DNA of 64,000 nt from Decorospora gaudefroyi (GCA_010015605.1 ML975276.1:123962-187961); one strand, 5' to 3'; positions 24,410-35,538 are shown, numbered from the stretch's first letter. The notes: generated from the letters alone by a model not told the origin. Numbers and translations are program-made.

Positions 24410-25271
24410 GCACTGCAAGTGGATTTTAGCGTTGTGTGTTCATTGCTTTTTGGCGTGGCGTTGCTTGCTTTTGGTGGGTGGATGATGGGCGTCTTATGTG
24501 GGCTTGAAGAAATGGGTGCATTTGCGCTGGAGTCTGGGGATCCGGGGATTAACAAAACGGCCTTCTAGGAACCCACCATATTGGGCCCAAGCGGCAAACA
24601 AGGTGGTTGAACGGTCAAAAGCCCGGGCAAATGGTTTGCAAAACAGTAAGGGGACAATCAAGTCCTCCGGCCCTACTTATGTGCAGTACTCGACCGTTTC
24701 TTCCCACTCGACTTGGAAGTGGTATCGCCGGGTGTACATCGATGATGCTTCTGCTACTCTCATTCGACATGCTTTCCCATTCATGGTCAAAAGGTTGTTA
24801 CGGGTGCCACCAGCGATTTCCGCTCTGCCGGTACGGTTTATTTTCGGGTAGGCTGGATGTGGCTGGGCGGTATGGAATGGACGTGTATACATAGTACATA
24901 CTTCAGGATGGATGGGGTGGATCGACTTGTGCTTACCTACAAGGGCGCACATCTGCATGGAATGGTCATCGACTAGACGTCCGCGAGGGTCGTGTCAATG
25001 TCGAATACCTGCTAAATTCAAATCAATATGCATACTTATAAACTCTTCGCCGGGTCTAAGGTCGCTGATGTGATGTTTAATGTATCAAATGTAATTGAAA
25101 TCGCTAATGGCTCGCCGTACTTAAACCAGGTGGTTCTACGGCGCTGATATCATTCGCACAAGAAGAGAAAATATCCTCCTAGGGAAATGCAGGCAATACC
25201 TGATCCCTCTCCGCTCAAAAAAGAAAAATCGCCTAACCTAAATCATACAAATCCATGCGGCCTCTCCTCCA

Positions 25272-25272
<1 letters not shown>
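24410..25272. other. Convergent intergenic region
   Basis: Lies between the 3' ends of the Prp4 kinase gene (+) and the proline-rich gene (-). No gene seen. It presumably holds both 3' untranslated regions; it ends in the CA repeat described separately. Confidence 0.5.

Positions 25273-25312
<40 letters not shown>
25273..25312. repeat. (CA)20 dinucleotide microsatellite
   Basis: Twenty uninterrupted CA units. The array lies five bases beyond the stop codon of the minus-strand gene 25318-27292, so on the transcript it would appear as (TG)20 at the very start of the 3' untranslated region. Confidence 0.97.
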
Positions 25313-25316
<4 letters not shown>

Positions 25317-25317
25317 C

Positions 25318-27292
25318 CTAGCTAGTAACCCTCCTCACCCAAAGCGCACTTCCCGCCGCACCAGGATCCTCTCTCTCCCTCTTCTTCCACGCCCTATGCA
25401 ACTTGAGCCCCACATCGTGTTCCTCGCGCTTAATCTCGTACAACTCGTCTTCAAACGCCTTCTTCCTCTGCTCTACCAGCCGACTCTTCTTGAAATCGGT
25501 AATGAGCGGATTGGGGGGCGCCGCATTGTTGAGGTCGCTGAGAAGACGGTAGACGTTGTTGCGGCGGATACGCAGATCTTCTTGCTGGGATTCGAGGAGC
25601 GAGATGTGGTCGCTCGCCGAGAGGGTCGGGGGCGGGCGGGGCAGCGCTTTGGAGGTGTTGGTGGAGAGCGTGGAGAAGGTGGAAGCGCTCGAGGGCGAGA
25701 TTGGGTCCGGGGAGCGGATCTTGGCCATGCCGGTCGCTGTTTCGGACACGGGTTTGGGGGTAGGTACTGGCTCGGGAAAGCGGTCTGCGTGCGGTACTGG
25801 GCGGCGCCGGCTGAGGATCGAGGATGCGGCGGATATGGGCTCGGTCACAACGCGTGGTTTTGGCGCAGGTGCGGACTTTGCAGAAGGTAGTGGCGGCGGC
25901 GGCGGAGAAGGAGGTGGTGAGTGTTGGTAGGTTGTCGCGCTGTTGTATGTCGTCCACGAGAAGCGGCTTGTTGGGGGCTGTTTGTCTTTCTCTGGTGTAT
26001 CTTCCGATTTGCGCTCTACCGTGGTATATGGCGGGGTGGCTGTTCGATGCGCGGGGTGTAGCGTTGCCTCAATTGGTGTATTCAAAGTTGTCACGGGAGA
26101 TGACTCCTGCTGGTCACGAGCCGTAGGGGTGATAGGGCTCGGGTACCTAAACGTACTAATGCCAAGACCCTGATGTACCGGTGAGGTGGGAGAAGTGAGT
26201 CCACTTCGTGGTGGTGAGGTTTTGCCTACTTTGAGCGGGACAATCGGCTTTATGTCGTTGTTATGCATACTGTAGTCGCGCGTTTCGGTTCTAACAGGGT
26301 GGGTGTCAGCCAGCTTCGGCGCCCGATCCATGGCAGCTGCAAGCGCGTTTGATCCCTCTTGGTCCGTGCGCTCTGCGGTTGGTGATATCGCTTTCCGTGG
26401 TACTTGCACTGGTTTGCTTGCAGGCTGGTATTTCAGTGGAGGGGCAATTTCTGATCGTCCCGTGGCGCGGCTCCAGGGCTCAACGGGCGGGGGTGATGAT
26501 CTTGTGCCGAATCGACCCACGCGCTCACCAAGACTGACATTTCTCTTTTCTGGTCCGGTAACCGAAACCTGATAGCCCATCGGTCGACGGTCGGAAGAAA
26601 GTGCTCCTTGCGCGTACGAGCCTGGGGTAACCGATGCAGCCTTTCCCGAGCTATTGGGCTCTCCAGAGTACTCGTCCCACTTCACTTTGCTGTTTGGTGC
26701 AAGTTTCCCCTCCCAAAACTTCTGTTTTGGTCCTGAATGTAAGTCGCCGGTCTGGAGAACGGGCGGTGCTCTACGCAAAACAGGAATGTGGCTACCCTGG
26801 CGCGGTTCAGCTTCGAGCTTCCTCCGATTCTCGTCCATTGGTGATACGTCGCGCATTGAGCGGAATCTCCGAGGTTGGCTCGATGACGACGAGAGGTGCT
26901 GGTCAGGCTCTGGAGAGCTAGGCGGCGATATATCTTCGTACCCAAAAGGTGAAGTGGCTGTAGGGTTGTCGTAGTAGTACTGGTCCTGCGACGGCTGCGA
27001 ATAAGTTGAAGAAGCAGTCAGAGCTTCCGATGCTCTATAGTTTGGAGGGTCCTGAGGTGACAAAGAACTGCAAAGTTGTCAATAACGGATATGATCGAGG
27101 TTTCTGCGGTACTGACTACGATAGCTGCGACGGGGGCGCATTGTGTTGATAACTGGAATTTTGCAGGTCGGCCACATTTGGATTGCGCCTAAGCTGATCC
27201 TCGTCGTAGGTTGTTTCAAGAAGCACGGGGTTGCCTATTTGCGCGTGCCTCTCCTTTTCGCGGACATGACCCTGCAATCGTTTCCACATCAT
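25318..27292 (-). CDS. Proline/serine-rich protein with C-terminal coiled coil
   Basis: Conserved-looking fungal protein of unknown function. Exon 27292-27117, intron 27116-27067 (GTCAGT donor, TTGAC branch, TTTGCAG acceptor), exon 27067-25318; 641 aa. The N-terminal exon reads MMWKRLQGHVREKERHAQ and is charged. The central 450 residues are low-complexity and Pro/Ser/Thr-rich, with many SP/TP sites and a run PPPSPPPPPLPS resembling SH3 or WW ligands. The last 110 residues form charged helices (SQQEDLRIRRNNVYRLL, RLVEQRKKAFEDELYEIK) likely to be a coiled coil. No ATG exists in the large exon's frame, which forces the upstream exon. A further acceptor at 27301 (CTAAC branch) with a donor at 27390 suggests a 5' untranslated intron. 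Disordered scaffold or signalling adaptor is a guess. Confidence 0.72.
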
Positions 27293-28651
27293 GGGGATAT
27301 CTGCATGAAATCATCGTTAGCCCAATTCCAGATGTGGGCGTTCATGCATCGCCAAGTATGCAGCGCTTTTGCGCCGTATCTTCAAGTCACTGGAGGACAG
27401 AGATGCCGCGGGTGTCTTGGATCAAGTGCTCAGAAGTGCGCATTCGATCTGTAGAGGCACTTGGAATCCAGCGACATGGAAAGTTCTGCAGTTCTCGGCA
27501 GCCATAGTGGGCGACCCGAGGAAGTAGATAGCTGTTTCAAGATGACATGGTGACACTGTGCCATAGACCAGGAAGAGCAGGAAGCGGATCGTTCTGGACA
27601 CCCGTCGGCTTTCACAAACTACGGTTTGTTTGTTGACAACCTAAGGCAGTCCAACGAGCCGAAGAGGAAGACCAGGACAATGATAGAGCTGCAGTAATAG
27701 ACGCGAAAGAGCAAGGGCGGAAAAGATGCCAGAGACCGAGGAAATTTTTGTACGTACCGATTGGGAGTTATGTGTAAGCAAAGGTTTGTTGAAAGTGTCG
27801 TGTTGTTGATGTGGTATAGATATAAGACAGGTGCAGACCGGTCGAAGTAATCAACCCATACGAAGTCGTACAGGCTAAGGAGATGAGGGAAGGTCGATCA
27901 AAAAGTTGCGGGCGTGGAGAGGCTAGATGTCAACACACAGACACAAACACAACGGCAACACGGTGGACAAGCGGTAGGTACTGCGCCTCTGCAACGCGCC
28001 GCCGCTAACCTTTGTCTTTTTAGTTGGCTCTCACGCAACCACAGGGAACCGACGATTGTTTCGAGAAGCCTGAGGCGCGAGCTGCGGCGTGGACGAATCA
28101 GGGCGTCTCGACGTGGCGGAGATGAATCGCTGTTGTGCGTTTCAGCGTACGGGGGGGATGTTTCAGAGTGAGCCGCACGGGAGAGGGTGGCGCGTCTAAG
28201 GTTTTTGTGTGCGTGCGCTACTTGTGGGCGGCGCGTGTTGATATTTATGAGGGGATGGATATTTTATTTTATCAGGTGGAAGGCGGATGGGATGCACAAA
28301 GGTGGCTATGTCTCGTGTGCTCAGCTGTGATAAGGTGCCATGTCCCCCCTTTCACGGACAGCTGACAACCCGGTCCGCTTCTAGATTTGCTTCAGGCGTA
28401 GACAGACGTGCCTGAATGGGATATGGATGCTTGGTGCGCCAACCGAATCAATCAGGGAAGATTACTGTGGTGTTGTTCGGGGACTTATGTTGGTTGGGCG
28501 GCATGTTGGCTTACCAAGTACGGTAGTGCTGAGCTTCGGGGTTGCGTCGTCATGGCCTGTTAATTGAGCGCTCCCCCCCGCGCGAGAGTGAGCCAGCAAC
28601 ACCACAACGCTCACACGCTTATCCGCAGTGCGACGCTATTCCTGCTTCAAC
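27293..28651. promoter_or_regulatory. Divergent intergenic region, probable 5' leaders
   Basis: About 1.36 kb between the divergent proline-rich (-) and Dap1-like (+) genes. On the minus side, a plausible 5' untranslated intron lies at 27390-27301. No protein-coding gene is supported. Confidence 0.45.
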
Positions 28652-29285
28652 ATGGCAGACGGTAAACTCACTGAGCTTCATTATACATTCACCTCACGCT
28701 AACGGCAACAGCAACAGCAATACCATCGACCCTCCCAGCTCCCGACCCAACCCACGCGTAAGCCGAATGTTCGTCCAAATCCAGCGACCACGCAATTAAC
28801 GCAGCGACAGCGCCTCGGTCTTCACCCCAATAAACGTGCTCCTCCTCTCCCTCTTCGGCATCCTCGTCTACTTCCGCCTGCGCCCCTCGGCCCCCCAAAC
28901 GCTGCCCCGCGCCCCGCCTGCAACCGTCTTCCGCACCTTCACGCCCCCAACGCTCTTCCCCTACAACGGCCTCAACAGCATGCCCGTCTACCTTGCCGTC
29001 CGCGGTCGCGTCTTCGATGTTACCTCGGGCCGCAACTTCTACGGCCCCGGCGGGCCATACGCGAACTTTGCCGGTCGGGATGCGAGTCGTGGCTTGGCGT
29101 GCGGCAGCTTCGATGAGGATATGTTGACCAAGGATCTGGACGGGCCGTTGGATACGCTGGAGGACTTGGATGCTGAGCAGATGGAGGCGCTGAGGGGGTG
29201 GGAGGAGAGGTTCGACGAGAAGTATCTGGTTGTGGGCAAGCTGGTGCCTGTGGGGAGTCCTGAGGCGGATGAGACGAAGGCGTAG
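28652..29285 (+). CDS. Dap1/MAPR-type cytochrome b5-fold heme protein
   Basis: Membrane-associated progesterone receptor (Dap1) family; relatives bind heme and support sterol-synthesis cytochromes P450 at the endoplasmic reticulum. Exon 1 28652-28661 (only ten coding bases), intron 28662-28711, exon 2 28712-28757, intron 28758-28804, exon 3 28805-29285; 178 aa. Without both introns the frame upstream is closed by a stop at 28797, so the tiny first exon is required. A membrane helix (VLLLSLFGILVYF, about residues 30-44) is followed by a linker and the heme/steroid-binding fold: YLAVRGRVFDVT, NFYGPGGPY, FAGRDASRGLA, the usual MAPR signature including the conserved tyrosines. The C-terminus (WEERFDEKYLVVGKLV) closes the fold. 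The acceptor of intron 1 is a tandem pair six bases apart. Confidence 0.88.
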
Positions 29286-29716
29286 GGTAGGGGTTTGCGT
29301 GTATCAGCGGCGTACCGGGAAGTTCAAGGAACGCAGCTCATTGTTGGCATTGGTCACAAGCATCGTGGGCAGGCTATGAGAAAATATACGACTACTACTT
29401 GGCAGAAGAGTGCGCTGACAAGATGGCAAAGGGTATGACGAAGGGATAAGATGCGAATGGCAAACCCTCTGTTCAAGCATTGATCTCTCTTCTTAAAAAA
29501 CCTTCCACCTTCTCGTCCTAAATCATCTGGCCTTTATACACCGTCATGCCCGGCACACTACCCAACCCAAAGCGATCAATAGCCTCTGCCAGAATCTCGC
29601 CACAGCCTTCATCCAATGAGGGCCAATAATTACATGTAGTCTTAGACATTTCAGGTACTTTGAATATTTGAAACGGCTTTCTCGTTCTCTTTTCTTGGAA
29701 TACTATCAAGCGTCTA
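29286..29716. other. Convergent intergenic region
   Basis: About 430 bases between the 3' ends of the Dap1-like and dioxygenase genes; nothing recognised beyond presumed 3' untranslated sequence. Confidence 0.5.
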
Positions 29717-30886
29717 CTAATCGACATCAGGGATCGGCAGACCATTTACAATAAGCATGTTCTCTCTCCCGAGACCATGCATGGCTTTGATCGCTTCATC
29801 GTGTCGTAATTGTTTGGTTTCCTCATCCGTCACAAGCACAAAGTCATATTTGAGCAACTTGGCCCCTTCCTTCACATCATACTTCTTCGCCTGCTCCGGC
29901 GTTACCGTCTCGAGACTGACGATGAGCGATTCCTTTACACCAAATACTGCATCCGACGTCTCGTAGTCCGAACCGCGGATATACAGTGCCCTACGCGTCA
30001 CATATTAGCCAAACCCGCTCAACAAAAGACAGGTAGATGCGAGTAAGGGGACATACGTGACCAGATTATCGAACCCAGACTTTTCAAACATGAAATGCAT
30101 ATGGCTCGGCCTCCAACAATGCCGGCCCAGCTTCTCCAGCAACTTTCCTACTGGCCCGTCGTTTGGGATAGGGTATGGCACCGGCACGATGCCCTTGAAC
30201 CAAAACACGCCCTCCTCATCACTCCTAATCACGGCTCTGCCATCCGCCTTGTCACCCCGATTCTCGTACTGCACGTCGTATTTACCGTCCGAGTCTGTTT
30301 CCCACACATCCACCTTGACATCAGATACCGGGTCGCCAGCCGTAGTCTTGACCGTGCAAAGAACAAGTAGAGCCTCGCCGTTGGGGTCGGCGGATATGGA
30401 AGTGCCGTTCTGGTCTGAGGGCGCGTCGTGCGTGTGGAACGGCCCGAGGACCGTACCTTCGGTGCTAGACGGGGGTTTGGGATGATCGATGCTGTCAACA
30501 AGTAGTGACAGACCCACGATATCGGACAATAAAATGAACTCCTGTGCCGCGACCAAACCAGATTAGCAAGTCAGCAAGGTAGACGCAATCATTTCTTCAC
30601 GCTGCGCTAACAATTGGGACGATAAGAGGTAGCGCACCTGTCGTACATCCGTACATATCTGCCCAACCTGCGTCAAGAACTGTATGCCGGCCATCCATTC
30701 GTCGAAACTCAGCCGCGTCTCGCGTGCAAAGTCGTGGAGGTGCGATACCAGGCGTTCCATGACGTATTTAAGACGCGGGTCAGCGCATTGCGAGTTTATG
30801 CGGTGCACGTTCTCCGTGATATTTTCGATGGTGAGGTCCTTGAGGTCGGGGACCTTAGGTGCGTCTGCGTTCTTGGAGGATGCCAT
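29717..30886 (-). CDS. Intradiol ring-cleavage dioxygenase (hydroxyquinol/catechol type)
   Basis: Non-heme Fe(III) enzyme opening catechol or hydroxyquinol between the two hydroxyls in aromatic catabolism. Exons 30886-30638, 30541-30057 and 29990-29717; 335 aa, the family's normal size. Intron 1 (30637-30542, GTGCGC donor) joins ICTDVRQ to EFILLSDI; intron 2 (30056-29991) joins DNLVT to ALYIRGSDYETSDAV, both restoring family continuity. The N-terminal helical dimerisation domain covers about residues 1-110. Likely Fe ligands: Tyr in DGKYDVQY, Tyr in VPVPYPIPNDGP, and the two His of RPSHMHFMF. TVLGPFHTHDAP marks the start of the catalytic barrel. FGVKESLIV near the C-terminus is typical of fungal hydroxyquinol 1,2-dioxygenases. 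Choice between catechol and hydroxyquinol as substrate is not certain from sequence. Cytosolic; no signal peptide. A C16 tract lies just upstream of the start codon. Confidence 0.9.
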
Positions 30887-30898
30887 TGTTTACTTGGA

Positions 30899-30914
30899 GG
30901 GGGGGGGGGGGGGG
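30899..30914. repeat. 16-base G/C homopolymer
   Basis: Sixteen consecutive G on the plus strand, i.e. C16 on the dioxygenase transcript strand, ending twelve bases upstream of that gene's ATG. It lies in the expected 5' untranslated leader or core promoter. Confidence 0.97.
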
Positions 30915-32166
30915 CGATGGATATCGTTACACAGTAGATAGATCGCAATCTAATCGTAGGATACAGAAATTGAGACAGAGAGCAGGAGAAGCATTAGGGG
31001 AGGTTGAGTGTTGATGCGACGGAATCATCCCGCGAAGCTTAACGCGTGAGCCCACAAGGTTACGAAACCCAAATGCTACGCTGACCATTTCGCAATGCCT
31101 ATAGGTCCAACGCAGTGCTCCGGTTAGGGAATCGGGAGGTGGAGGTGACGATGTCGGAGGGGCCCTCGGTACCTGAATGCGGGGCAGCCTCAGCTCCAGA
31201 GCTTACTCACGCTTACATATTGAGCAGCGGCTCTGTGTCTGCTTGCACCACCAGAGATCTAACCGCACGACCGCTTGTAATGACCACATGCAGTTGACAT
31301 GGATAACAGTGTGTCGCACAAATTCTTTGCGGATTTGTCGCGAGCTCCCTGTACAATGTTCTTCACCTGAGTGAAAGACAGTATACATACTTGCTCTATG
31401 TCGAAGACGGAGCTTTCCTCCGGATGTGAATTTCAACAGGAAATTGGATGGACCTTGGAAGAGGGCGCGTTGAGCCGAAGCTCTGTCGAAAATGTCCCAT
31501 GTCGTGAAAATGTCGCCTCGCCTCGACAAGTAGAAACGTTCGGAACTTTTAGGATAACGTGCCACTCGTGCCTAGGCTGTTGAGCGATGAAGGGCATCTT
31601 GACTTATGTGTGTCGTTAGCAATATCAAGGTTGTATCCATAAAAAGACGCAGTGCCAGTCGTACTAGGCGCTGATTCGACGGTTGCTGGCTGCATGTTAC
31701 GCGTTGGGGGCTCTGGCGACGAAGTAGATGGCAAATGGTCTGAAGAGGCTGAGTAACTGAACAAAGTCGCTTGTGGAGTGCGGTAGAGCTGTTGGTGTTG
31801 TGTAGGACTGTTTTGCAATTAGCCTGAAAGAGTGGCATCACTGTGCTGCAGGAACAATGCAGGTAATACCTGCGCATATGGCAATAACGAGTTGGAACGA
31901 CATCTTCCATATTGCCGTGAAGCGACCGCAATGATAACCTATGCGCCTTGAGCATCCCCGCTCATCCTTGCCGAACTCCGGGCGACGACAGCAGGTCGTT
32001 TCATCAAGCGGTAATAACACAGCGAAGAGAAGGGAACCGTGAAAGGCGAGAGGGTTTTCCGTTGAGAACCGAATCCACAATTGTAAAGCGCTACAGTAAC
32101 TGAAGAGGTCTGTTAACGGTAACGCGTAACAGTTGCTCCAAGCTACGCGGTGGCTCAGCTGCTGTC
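30915..32166. other. Intergenic region, upstream of the dioxygenase
   Basis: About 1.25 kb. A frame at 31549-31818 on the minus strand can be spliced to an upstream ATG, but the result has no domain and the borders are arbitrary, so no gene is called. Confidence 0.4.
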
Positions 32167-32612
32167 TTAGGCGCTGTTCTTGGGGTTCTCCGGTGAAGCT
32201 TTCCACTACCAGAGGTCAGTAAAACTACACATTACCAAGGCGCAGTGCAGAATCAGGAGACAATACCGCAAGGAGAAACGGGTGAGACGTACTTGCTTAC
32301 CGAGCTCCTGTTGTTGCTCTTTAAAGGAAAGGTCCTTGTACTCGTCACGATGAGCTTTGACTGTATTGTTCGTCAGCGACCAGATCTCTCAGCAGTGACC
32401 AGTGCATCGTCGCGACAACACGGCGAACACGTTGAAATAACGCGTCAAAACGCGTCCAGTATGTTGAGCTTACAGTAGGCTTGCATCTTGATCATGGCGT
32501 TCCTTGCGTTGTTATTCTTCTTGCCGGCGCCGCCTTTGGGTCGTCCTGCCTTCTTGACACCCGCGCCGTTCGCTGGCTTCGGGGTTGCGGACTTGGCTGT
32601 GGTGGCAGCCAT
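32167..32612 (-). CDS. Small basic HMG-like protein (81 aa)
   Basis: Three short exons: 32612-32474, 32360-32293, 32205-32167, giving 81 aa. Intron 32473-32361 has GTAAGC and ATACAG ends; intron 32292-32206 has GTACGT and GGTAG ends with a CTGAC branch. Every phase matches and the result reads smoothly. The N-terminal 33 residues are a basic, Ala/Lys/Gly-rich tail (KKAGRPKGGAGKKNNN) with an AT-hook-like GRPKG. The C-terminal part (MIKMQAYFKAHRDEYKDL, KEQQQELGKQWKASPENP) resembles half of an HMG/YABBY-type helical domain; WKxxPENP is the most telling piece. A nuclear DNA-binding role is inferred from composition and this resemblance. No single exon is longer than 46 codons, so it is easily missed. 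Confidence 0.65.
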
Positions 32613-33390
32613 GGTGAATAGTGGATGTTGGATAGATAATTGACGGAGTCGTTGATGTTTCTAGGCTCAATGAAAGATTTCGGGACAAAAGTTGCAAATG
32701 TAAGCTATTGTCGCAAGGTTGGTGAGGTGAGAGCGCGAAGTGAGGTTTATTGACAATCAGGAAAGCGCGCCGCAGTCCACGCTAAGCCGTGCTTAGCTTA
32801 CCACATGCCTACTTTATGGATTCGACCTCTGGATAGCCTGGCCGGGAACTTGCACGACGTAGGAATTAAGTCCAACGTGATTGGTGCCCATTGTCATCTG
32901 AAACGTGCAGCAATCTGCGATCCAACATGTTATAGGCGAGGTATAGCCAGAGAGCGCATGAAGATGCATGAGAGAAGGCAGCTCGCGTTAGAAAACCGTT
33001 GGATACCCTGAGCAACTCCTCAGCCTTGCACAGTCTCGCACAGTGAGCTTTTGTGAAACTAGACGGCATCCTAGTCATATAGGTCAGTTGTTGTTGAACA
33101 CTGCGCGCGCTGAAATCCATATGCGTCCCGAGCCACTCCGAGTCCATCGCGAGCGTGTTTCTGGGTGTAGTAGACCTGTTAACACATAAACTTTATGGCG
33201 TCGGTGTAGTTCTCTACGGAGGCTGCCGGCTGGGAATCAGCTTCCGGGCAAATTCGAAAATTGTCCGCGCTTGTAGACGGTATCGACCAGGTATATAAGG
33301 AAACGTCCTCAGAGATACAGCTCTGCCCACCGCATATCAACAACAGTCCGTTTGACGGAATCGGCAACAGGTCTCGCCCCAAGCAAGCTA
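32613..33390. other. Intergenic region
   Basis: About 780 bases separating two small minus-strand genes; no coding signal recognised. The part near 32613-32760 is presumed promoter/leader of the HMG-like gene. Confidence 0.45.
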
Positions 33391-33812
33391 TCAGGAAGAA
33401 TCGCCAGCGTTCTCCTCTGTTATGCGACGGTATCGAGCATCCTGTGAGTCGGCATCTGCAGTTCCCGTGTTCAGCACTGGCCTGTCGATGCCGCGGGACG
33501 CAAGACTGAACTTCCGCCGGTGGCCACTTGGGCGCTCAGTGAGGCTCGGGGCGCGTGGCCGTGTCTTTCCTCGAGCACGCCCGCCAATGAATGGTATTTC
33601 GTATGCGCCCGCGCGGAAGATGTACAGGAGAAGGTCGTAGATGAGCAGCGCTGCCCAAGGACCGATGGCTACGAGGCCCAGGAAGAGCTAGCAATCGTGT
33701 GAGCTCGCTGGAATCTATCACCGGCAGACAGTGCTAAGTTACGTACGAACAGTCGTGTGATCCATGTCTCCACTCCGGCGAAGCTTGGAGGTAATATAGA
33801 AAGAAGACCCAT
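33391..33812 (-). CDS. Small single-pass membrane protein (120 aa)
   Basis: Unrecognised but convincing small gene. Exon 1 33812-33747, intron 33746-33688 (GTACGT donor, GCTAG acceptor), exon 2 33687-33391; 120 aa. The intron joins ETWITRLF to LFLGLVAIGPWAALLIYDLL, producing one strong hydrophobic helix of about 25 residues (roughly 20-48), flanked N-terminally by an amphipathic stretch and C-terminally by a basic, Ser/Arg-rich tail (GGRARGKTRPRAP, SGHRRKFSLASR). The tail's positive charge predicts a cytosolic C-terminus. No cleavable signal peptide. It is divergent from the BTB gene. No family assignment is possible from memory. Confidence 0.62.
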
Positions 33813-34406
33813 GGCGGGGCGCCGCGGAGTCGGGCACTCTGACGCGAAGAGACAGCTGTAGCGCCCTTGTAGGGGCTTTAGAAGTGCAAAACGGATAGGC
33901 AATATGGGGTGGAGGTGGTCGCTAGTCGACAACGAGACCAGGTACTAGTCACCGGGAGAGCAATAGCGGAGGTTTGAAGTGTGGGAGTTTGGCCGACGAG
34001 TCCGTAATGGCGCGCTTCCGAGGTGGGTCCGCGCCGTTCCGAGGTCGTGGCTGAAGCTTTGTCGTGATACTACCGAGTACGTACCATCTAGCCACCCTCT
34101 GGCACTTTCAGTCGAATGGCAAGTCGAAAGAATGCAAAGCCCCATCGGCAGACGTCAACTGCATCCAGCGGTGACCGGCAGCCTCTCGCACGGGAATGGG
34201 CGCTTGGCCTTCCCCGCTGCCCGTGTGAAAATGGCAGCCTGATTCAGCCATGCCACCTCGACAATTGGCCTCCCGAGCCTTGTCAGACATCAGGTCGGAC
34301 TTCTCGTACTCGAGCTGAGGGCGAAATTCCGACTTACTCTCACAAACTTCCCAATTCCTCCAGATCCTGACTACTCACCTCGGCGGGGAAGCCGTGCCCA
34401 TTCAAC
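33813..34406. promoter_or_regulatory. Divergent spacer between membrane-protein and BTB genes
   Basis: 594 bases between two divergently oriented start codons; presumed to contain both promoters. No specific site recognised. Confidence 0.4.
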
Positions 34407-35538
34407 ATGGAGGATGACCTCTCTTTTCTCAACACGTCTACCGAGCGCGGCCAGAGCAATGCCACCTTGAGGATAGTGCTCCCTAGTGACGAGGTTTGCC
34501 ACATCTCTGATCACATCTCTCCCTTCAGATTCCTCGATCGGTGTCCGCTGCTGTACCACGCATTCGAGTACGGCACTCAGACCCGCCTCCAAGCCAGCAT
34601 CGAAGCTCCGTCCAAGTACGCTGTCGTCTCCCTCCTCCGGTACTGCTACACTGGCAGTTACCTCCCGGTTGACGCAGGCCATGGACCTATACTGCTTTTG
34701 CCCCACGCTCAGACGTACAAGATCTCTGAAGACTTCCAAGTTCCCAAGCTGCAGCTCCTTGCCCATGGCAACTTCTTAAGCCAGATCGAACTCGCTTGCT
34801 GCATGCCAACGCCTCCACAAGACTTGCTCGACTCCATCCAATTCGTGTATAGGTACTACTCTAGCCGTCAAGCGCGTCAGCAGCACGGCCTTGTCGATAC
34901 CCTCCTCAACTACTGCATATCTATGTTCCACTATCACAAGCTCGGAGAGAATCTAGACTTCCTCAAGGTTGCTACAGATATCTCCGAGTTCCGCCAGGAC
35001 CTTTGTCGCATGAACATGGAGCGCCGATTCCAGGATGAGTGTAAGGTTTACCCGGCACTTGTCGCGGTAGCCAGGCTAACGTTATGAAGGCGCGAACGAT
35101 ATCGTCCGACTATGTCTCGACACTGTACAACTTCAGGCCTGCGTCCGCCCGACTACCCTAGCGTCGAGAGACCTACCTCAAGAGATGATCTGTGACGATC
35201 CTCCTGCCACTACAAACGAGCTCGAAAGCGATGCCACTATCGGTGCAGTAGCACATCTCGATGAGAAAATCTGCGAGAGGGCCGATCAGGTCGAGCCAGT
35301 TACCGCTACGCTTGTTCTCCGATCCAAGATTTCACAGCTAGGACCGGCCGCAGAAATAGAGTTGGAGTCTTCTGATGAGGAGCGAGGCTTCTCAACAATT
35401 CGTCGTCCGAAGGTGTGTGGTCGTAGCAACCCCTTCGAGCCTATGTCTAGCCCCGAGCTAGTCGCTACGCCCCTCTTCGACTTTTCAGATGCAACCAAGG
35501 GCGATGATTCTGACAATGAGGAGTGGACCAAGCTCTGA
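34407..35538 (+). CDS. BTB/POZ domain protein
   Basis: Exon 1 34407-35040, intron 35041-35089 (GTAAGG donor, GCTAAC branch, TGAAG acceptor), exon 2 35090-35538; 360 aa. The N-terminal about 120 residues follow the fungal BTB pattern: CHISDHISPFRFLDRCPLLY, then SKYAVVSLLRYCYTGSYL, then KISEDFQVPKLQLLAHGNF, i.e. cell-surface-of-helix hydrophobics plus the YCYTGxY turn. The middle (PQDLLDSIQFVYRYY, DTLLNYCISMFHYHKLG) is helical and BACK-like. The C-terminal 120 residues are acidic and Ser/Glu-rich, ending SDNEEWTKL, and likely disordered. BTB proteins of this fungal group are often Cul3 adaptors or of unknown role; no catalytic domain is present. Confidence 0.82.

Noticed and set aside
25255..25890. 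211-codon plus-strand frame opposite the proline-rich gene
   Set aside because: Antisense shadow of a GC-biased real exon; begins in the microsatellite.
29717..30886. Protocatechuate dioxygenase as part of a quinate cluster with qutA/qutR
   Set aside because: The sequence fits the catechol/hydroxyquinol class with its N-terminal helical domain, and it lies 24 kb from the regulators with many unrelated genes between.
31549..31955. Small secreted-like gene spliced from minus-strand frames (MSFQLVIAICAG start)
   Set aside because: The signal-peptide-like exon and the longer second frame are in incompatible phases; the in-phase alternative has no leader or domain.
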